A DNA stretch of 35,503 nt from an uncultured Gemmatimonadota bacterium (GTDB taxonomy: Bacteria; Gemmatimonadota; Gemmatimonadetes; Longimicrobiales; Longimicrobiaceae), in contig CADCTW010000209.1 of assembly GCA_902805735.1 (NCBI GenBank), forward strand, positions 1 through 35,503, given 5' to 3'. Within the stretch, counting starts at the first letter, position 1. Each line of letters begins with the position of its first letter. The translations under genes were made by a program, and so were the position numbers. A model generated the notes under the pieces. The model ran no database searches and was not told the origin of the DNA. It was given only the letters and a program-made list of their open reading frames with translations. Below, in pieces: positions 31,952 through 35,503 of this stretch.

Positions 31952-34041
31952 GCGGCTCCCAGGGTGAGTGCGCCGGCGCTCCCGGCGCGGCCGGCGGGGT
32001 GGCGCTCCGCGATGCGCCCGGCGACCACCGAAGCGATGGCCATGATCGTCTCCTGCGGATTCACGCCGGGGGCCGTGGGGAGGAGCGACCCATCCACCAC
32101 GTACACCCCCGGCGCGCCGAAGCGCTCCCCGTCCGGCGTGCACCCGGCCGTGCGCGGGTCGCGGCCCATCCGGCAGGTCCCGTTGACGTGCGCCGATAGG
32201 ACGCCGAGCTGGTTGGGCCCGGCGGGGAGCGCGGCGATGGAGGCCAGGTCGGCGATGCCGCGCAGCGGGTGGCCGTGGGTGTGCAGCGTGCGGGCCTCCT
32301 CCGCCCCGGCGGCCAGGTGCAGCCGCGCGGCGGCCTCCATGCCGCGGGCCATGCGCGCGTGCTCCGCGGGGCCCAGGCGGTAGCGGATGCGGATGCGGCC
32401 CCCTCGATCCACCCGCACCTCGCCGTTGGAGGCGAGCCGGTCCGCGCCGTCGCGCACCAGGACGATGAAGGTGGCGGAGCTTCGCAGCGACTCCATCGCT
32501 GCGCGGTGCTCCGCGCCGAAGCCGGGGTACGCGACCGCGGCGAGCGCCGGGTAGTACGGCGGGCACTCGATCCAGAAGCCGTATCCGTCCGCGCCACGCA
32601 GGAACTGGTCGCACACGGCGGAAAGGGGGATGCCGCCCGCCGGGTACATGTCGCGCCCGTAGCGGCCCACCACGGCCGTCGTGGGGTGCAGGCGGAGGAA
32701 GCGCCCCACGCCGCCCCCGCCCATCCCCGAGCGCTGGAGGAGCGCCGGCGTCCCCACCGCGCCGGCGGCGAGCACCACCACCGGCGCCTCCACGATCACG
32801 CGCCCCCGCGCCGCGCCGGTGATGCGGTCGAGCACCGTGGCGTGCACGCGCTTTAGCGGCGCCCGTCCCCCGCGCTCCACCCGCTCGATGCGGTCCGCGC
32901 GCACGTCCGCGTACAGCCGCGCGCCGGACGCGAGCGCGGCCGGGACGAAGGTGGCGGCGGTGCCCTGCTTGGCGTCGTAGCGGCACCCCAGCCCGCAGAA
33001 GCCGGAGCGGACGCAGCCGCGCGCATTGATGCGGCCGGCCGCGACGCTCCACCCCAGCGCCCGCGCGCCATCCAGCAGGGCGCGGTTGGCGGGATTGTGC
33101 GCGTCGCCGGGGACCTCGCGGGTGTGCGTCTCCTCCTCGAGGCGCGCGAAGACGGGCGCCATCTCCGCCGCGCTCATCCCCTCCGCGCCGTGCTCCGCGG
33201 CCCATTCGTCCAGCACCCACCCGGGCGTGCGCAGCATCAGCATCCAGTTCACGGTGGTGCTCCCGCCCACCGCGCGCCCCTGCAGGATGGGGATCGCAAG
33301 GTCGTCCGTGGCCCGCGCGCCCGCGTCGGCGTAGAGGCGCGAGGTCATGGTGGCCTCGTCCTCGGTGAGATCCTCGCCGCGCCAGTGGCCGCCCTCTTCC
33401 AGGATCACGACCTGGTGTCCGGCCTCGGCCAGCCGCGCCGCCGCCACCGCGCCGCCCGCGCCCGTGCCGATCACGCACACGTCCGCCCTGATGCGCGTTT
33501 CCCCGCCGAGCCGCGCGCCATCCGTGATCCCGAGCGCGCGCACACTGTTGTCCGCGAACGCGCGCATCTCCCCGGCCGTCGGGCGCACCAGGCGCGCGAC
33601 GGGCGACGCGTCCGGGTCCGCGCCCGCCAGCGGGCCCTCCCAGGGGACGGCGGGCTCGCGCGCGTGCAGCGGGCCCAGGTAGCCGATGGACGCGTGGCTC
33701 GCGGGACGGGCGTAGTGCGTGGCGAGGATCAGCCTGCGCAGCGCCTGGAAGAGCGTGCGGACGGGCGGAAGCGCGCTGGTCTCCATCTCCCGCAGCCGCG
33801 CATCCTGCCCGCGCGCGTCCAGGCCCGTGAAGCGCCGGAGCGAGCCGTGCCCCACCAGCGCCGCCGCGGGATGATCCAGCAGCTCCAGGATGATGCCCAC
33901 CCGGCGCGCGTCGGCCGGCGGCGCGGCGGCGAGCCGCTCCTGTACCGCGCGCGCGAGCTCCGCGGCCGGCGCGTCCGCGAGGGGGACCATGCGCCGGCAG
34001 AGCGCTTCGAGCACCGCGAGCCGGGCGGGGGCGAGGTTCAT
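31948..34041 (-). CDS. GMC oxidoreductase, long-chain alcohol oxidase-like
   Basis: A 697-residue flavoenzyme. Residues about 1-140 form a helical domain like the small (subunit 3) partner of gluconate 2-dehydrogenase, fused to the catalytic part. The GMC fold starts at about 187 with VCVIGTGAGGAVAAARLAEAG (FAD) and ILEEGGHW, then GRAVGGSTTVNWML. A cysteine-bearing CGLGCRYDAKQGT segment follows. The C-terminal HVNGTCRMGRDPRTAG, GVYVVDGSLLPTAPGVNPQETIMAIA has the catalytic His region and FAD contacts. This arrangement matches long-chain fatty alcohol oxidases. ATG 34041 is preferred over GTG 34089, neither having a good ribosome-binding site. It is coupled to the aldehyde dehydrogenase downstream. 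The electron acceptor (oxygen or a quinone/cytochrome) is unknown. Confidence 0.9.
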   Translation of the reverse strand: MNLAPARLAVLEALCRRMVPLADAPAAELARAVQERLAAAPPADARRVGIILELLDHPAAALVGHGSLRRFTGLDARGQDARLREMETSALPPVRTLFQALRRLILATHYARPASHASIGYLGPLHAREPAVPWEGPLAGADPDASPVARLVRPTAGEMRAFADNSVRALGITDGARLGGETRIRADVCVIGTGAGGAVAAARLAEAGHQVVILEEGGHWRGEDLTEDEATMTSRLYADAGARATDDLAIPILQGRAVGGSTTVNWMLMLRTPGWVLDEWAAEHGAEGMSAAEMAPVFARLEEETHTREVPGDAHNPANRALLDGARALGWSVAAGRINARGCVRSGFCGLGCRYDAKQGTAATFVPAALASGARLYADVRADRIERVERGGRAPLKRVHATVLDRITGAARGRVIVEAPVVVLAAGAVGTPALLQRSGMGGGGVGRFLRLHPTTAVVGRYGRDMYPAGGIPLSAVCDQFLRGADGYGFWIECPPYYPALAAVAYPGFGAEHRAAMESLRSSATFIVLVRDGADRLASNGEVRVDRGGRIRIRYRLGPAEHARMARGMEAAARLHLAAGAEEARTLHTHGHPLRGIADLASIAALPAGPNQLGVLSAHVNGTCRMGRDPRTAGCTPDGERFGAPGVYVVDGSLLPTAPGVNPQETIMAIASVVAGRIAERHPAGRAGSAGALTLGAA

Positions 34042-34225
34042 GGGCGGCGTGGTGGGGAGCGCGTGGGCGAGCCCCAAGGTAGGTGACACGGGGCGGCGCC
34101 GTCAACGCGGCGGGTGGGCGCAAGCTCTTGCCGCGGTGCATCTTGCCGGGTCCGCAACTTGCAACCGCGCCCTCCCCCGCCCCACCGGGGGCGCCGATTG
34201 CAGAATCCCAACCCGGAGGAACGCG

Positions 34226-34996
34226 ATGCCAGGCTACGGACGCGACTACAACAACGGCGGCGGCTTCATGGACCGCGTTGGCAACGGCTTCCGCCGCATG
34301 TTCGGCGGCGGCAACGACTACAGCCGCGACTACGCCGACTACGACCGCGGCTACTCCAACCGCAACTTCGGCGGGCAGGGCGGGAACGGCTACTCGGGCC
34401 AGGGCGGGCCGGGAAGCGGGGCCGGCAACAGCTTCATGGGCGGCCAGGGCGGCTACGGCGGGCCGGGGTACACGCAGGGCGGCTTCGGCGGCGGGCGTGG
34501 CGGCCAGGGCGGCTACGGCAACCAGGGTGGCTACGGCGGCCAGGGTGGCTTCGGCAACCAGGGTGGCTACGGCGGCCAGGGCGGATACGGCAACCAGGGC
34601 GGCCGGGGATACGGCAGCGGCAACCAGAGCTACGGCGGCCACCTCGATTCCGACCGCGTGCGCTTCGTCCGCTACGACCGCGACTACGGCGCGCAGGGCG
34701 GGTACTCCGGCGGCCGGTACGGCCGCGGCGGGATGGACTACGACAACGACTACGGCCGCAACGACGTGAACCGCGACGGGATGCGCGGGCGCGGGATGGG
34801 CGGCGGCGGAAACGCCAGCTACCTGGGCGGCGGAAGCGCCGGCCAGCGCAGCAACGCGGGCGAGTGGGGCGACTACGGCGGCGGCGCGTACGGCGACACC
34901 GGCGCGTTCCGCGGGGCCAGCTCGGGCGGCATCGAGCCGGGCCGCTACTTCCGCGGCTACGGCGTGGGCAGCGCGAACCGCTACTCGCCGTACTGA
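34226..34996 (+). CDS. glycine-rich low-complexity protein with YGRD head
   Basis: A 256-residue protein starting MPGYGRDYNNGGGFMDRVGNGFRRMFGGG. Residues about 50-150 are tandem GGYGNQGG/GGYGGQGG units, with matching direct repeats in the DNA. The second half is rich in Gly, Tyr, Arg and Asp (VRFVRYDRDYGAQ, YDNDYGRNDVNRD) and ends GRYFRGYGVGSANRYSPY. No signal peptide, membrane segment or folded domain is seen. The amino acid make-up (Gly/Tyr/Arg/Gln) resembles phase-separating RNA-binding tails of eukaryotes, but this is only composition. The start is ATG 34226 with a strong CGGAGGA site. The head matches that of the CBS protein at 3451. Function unknown. Confidence 0.82.
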   Translation: MPGYGRDYNNGGGFMDRVGNGFRRMFGGGNDYSRDYADYDRGYSNRNFGGQGGNGYSGQGGPGSGAGNSFMGGQGGYGGPGYTQGGFGGGRGGQGGYGNQGGYGGQGGFGNQGGYGGQGGYGNQGGRGYGSGNQSYGGHLDSDRVRFVRYDRDYGAQGGYSGGRYGRGGMDYDNDYGRNDVNRDGMRGRGMGGGGNASYLGGGSAGQRSNAGEWGDYGGGAYGDTGAFRGASSGGIEPGRYFRGYGVGSANRYSPY

Positions 34997-35008
34997 CAAC
35001 GGCTTAGC

Positions 35009-35071
35009 CTCACACAGAGACACGGAGGCACAGAGAGGAACACTTCTCTGTGTCTCCGTGTCTCCGTGTGA
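35009..35071. repeat. imperfect inverted repeat, convergent junction
   Basis: Arms 35010-35038 and 35044-35071 pair with a few mismatches. They lie between the stop of the glycine-rich protein (34996) and the convergent stop at 35081. Another member of the CACACAGAGACACGGAGGC family. Confidence 0.8.
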
Positions 35072-35080
35072 TCCTGCTGT

Positions 35081-35503
35081 TCATTCGAACAGATCTGGCG
35101 CGTCGCTCGCGCGGCGGCGGCGCGGGGCGCGGACGACGGGCTCTTCCGGGAAGATCACCACCGCGTCGGGGTGCGCGAGAGAGCGGTAGACGGCGCGGCC
35201 CTCCTTGCGGAGCACGCCCAGCGCGCCGCGCACCTCGTCCGGCGTCAGGTCCGAATCGGTGAGACCCGCGAGCACGTCGCGCAGGGGGAGCGACTGGCCC
35301 CGGTGGCGCTCGGCCAGCAGCACGGCGGCGGCGGCCGGATCCGCGCGGCGGAGCGGCTCCGCGGCCGGCTCCGGCGCTCCGAACAGGTCCAGCGCGGGCG
35401 GGGGCGCGGGGGGCTCGGTGGATGGCGGGAGGAGGACGGACGCGGCGCGGTCCGCCAGCCCCGCGCCCTGCACCGCCGCGTTCAGCGCCAGCGCCGCGGC
35501 CGG
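35081..35503 (-). CDS. C-terminal part of an unidentified protein, cut by the right edge
   Basis: The frame is open to the window end, so the annotated part (about 140 residues) lacks its N-terminus; a GTG at 35473 is not a convincing start because coding character (AALALNAAVQGAGLADR) continues upstream of it. The sequence has an alanine/proline-rich linker (PPSTEPPAPPPALDLFG), then a helical segment (LLAERHRGQSLPLRDVLAGLTDSDLTPDEVRGALGVLRKEGRAVY) that looks like a winged-helix fold, and a basic tail APRRRRASD. The family was not recognised. The winged-helix reading is an inference from the helix pattern. Confidence 0.6.
   Translation of the reverse strand, partial: PAAALALNAAVQGAGLADRAASVLLPPSTEPPAPPPALDLFGAPEPAAEPLRRADPAAAAVLLAERHRGQSLPLRDVLAGLTDSDLTPDEVRGALGVLRKEGRAVYRSLAHPDAVVIFPEEPVVRAPRRRRASDAPDLFE

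Noticed and set aside
31952..35023. Frame through the GMC oxidase and the glycine-rich gene on the minus strand, joined to the aldehyde dehydrogenase
   Set aside because: The upstream part is a shadow of other genes; the dehydrogenase clearly starts at ATG 31951, which overlaps the GMC stop.
3386..35071. Insertion sequences marked by the CACACAGAGAC inverted repeats
   Set aside because: The paired arms are only 2-11 bases apart and enclose no transposase, so they are hairpins rather than ends of a larger element.
1..35503. tRNA or rRNA genes
   Set aside because: No cloverleaf-type sequences with the GTTCGA-type T-loop and no rRNA signature were seen in the gaps.

Overview
This is a high-GC bacterial chromosomal window. 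Gene content and intergenic repeat style fit Gemmatimonadota, most likely a Longimicrobium-like lineage. The pointers are many lipoproteins and a POTRA/beta-barrel outer-membrane protein (so a diderm), CcdA plus SURF1 (aerobic respiration), a futalosine-pathway menaquinone gene, glycine-rich low-complexity proteins, and a 25-30 bp CACACAGAGACACAGAGGC-type repeat at many gene ends. The taxonomic call is inference, because no rRNA or other marker was compared.

Layout. At 1-330 there is a possible gene tail and a truncated PIN-domain gene. At 508-3382 three plus-strand genes encode CcdA, a NarL-type response regulator and a FabF-type ketosynthase. From 3451 to 16472 every gene is on the minus strand. 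Read in transcription order these are a subtilisin-like lipoprotein protease with a decayed paralogue downstream; an NtrC-type regulator; a ZU5-like lipoprotein coupled to a TPR protein and followed by a POTRA/beta-barrel protein; an amidohydrolase coupled to a CDF cation transporter; a methyltransferase and a FAD oxidoreductase; SURF1; and a glycine-rich CBS-pair protein. gyrA follows on the plus strand (17017-19653). Next come a GH3-like/serine-hydrolase fusion lipoprotein (minus), a REC-GAF-GGDEF diguanylate cyclase (plus), a small coiled-coil membrane protein (minus), a lytic transglycosylase (plus), a lipoprotein (minus), futalosine hydrolase mqnB (plus), a LuxE-like acyl-protein synthetase (plus) and a YdjM-type membrane protein (minus). 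An aldehyde dehydrogenase is coupled to a GMC alcohol oxidase (minus). The window closes with a second glycine-rich protein (plus) and a gene cut by the right edge (minus).

Functional links. Respiration is represented by CcdA, SURF1 and mqnB, and possibly by the amidohydrolase as an aminofutalosine deaminase. The GMC oxidase/ALDH pair would carry alcohols through aldehydes to acids. Three response-regulator proteins are present without a histidine kinase. The two glycine-rich proteins share an N-terminal YGRD signature, and one carries a CBS nucleotide-sensing pair.

Intergenic DNA is rich in repeats. These include full inverted repeats at five convergent gene junctions, half-copies within the minus-strand run, an AGTGCCT heptamer array, a mini-element with about 40-bp terminal inverted repeats, and a duplicated 160-bp multi-hairpin element. 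I found no rRNA, tRNA, CRISPR array, transposase or prophage genes.
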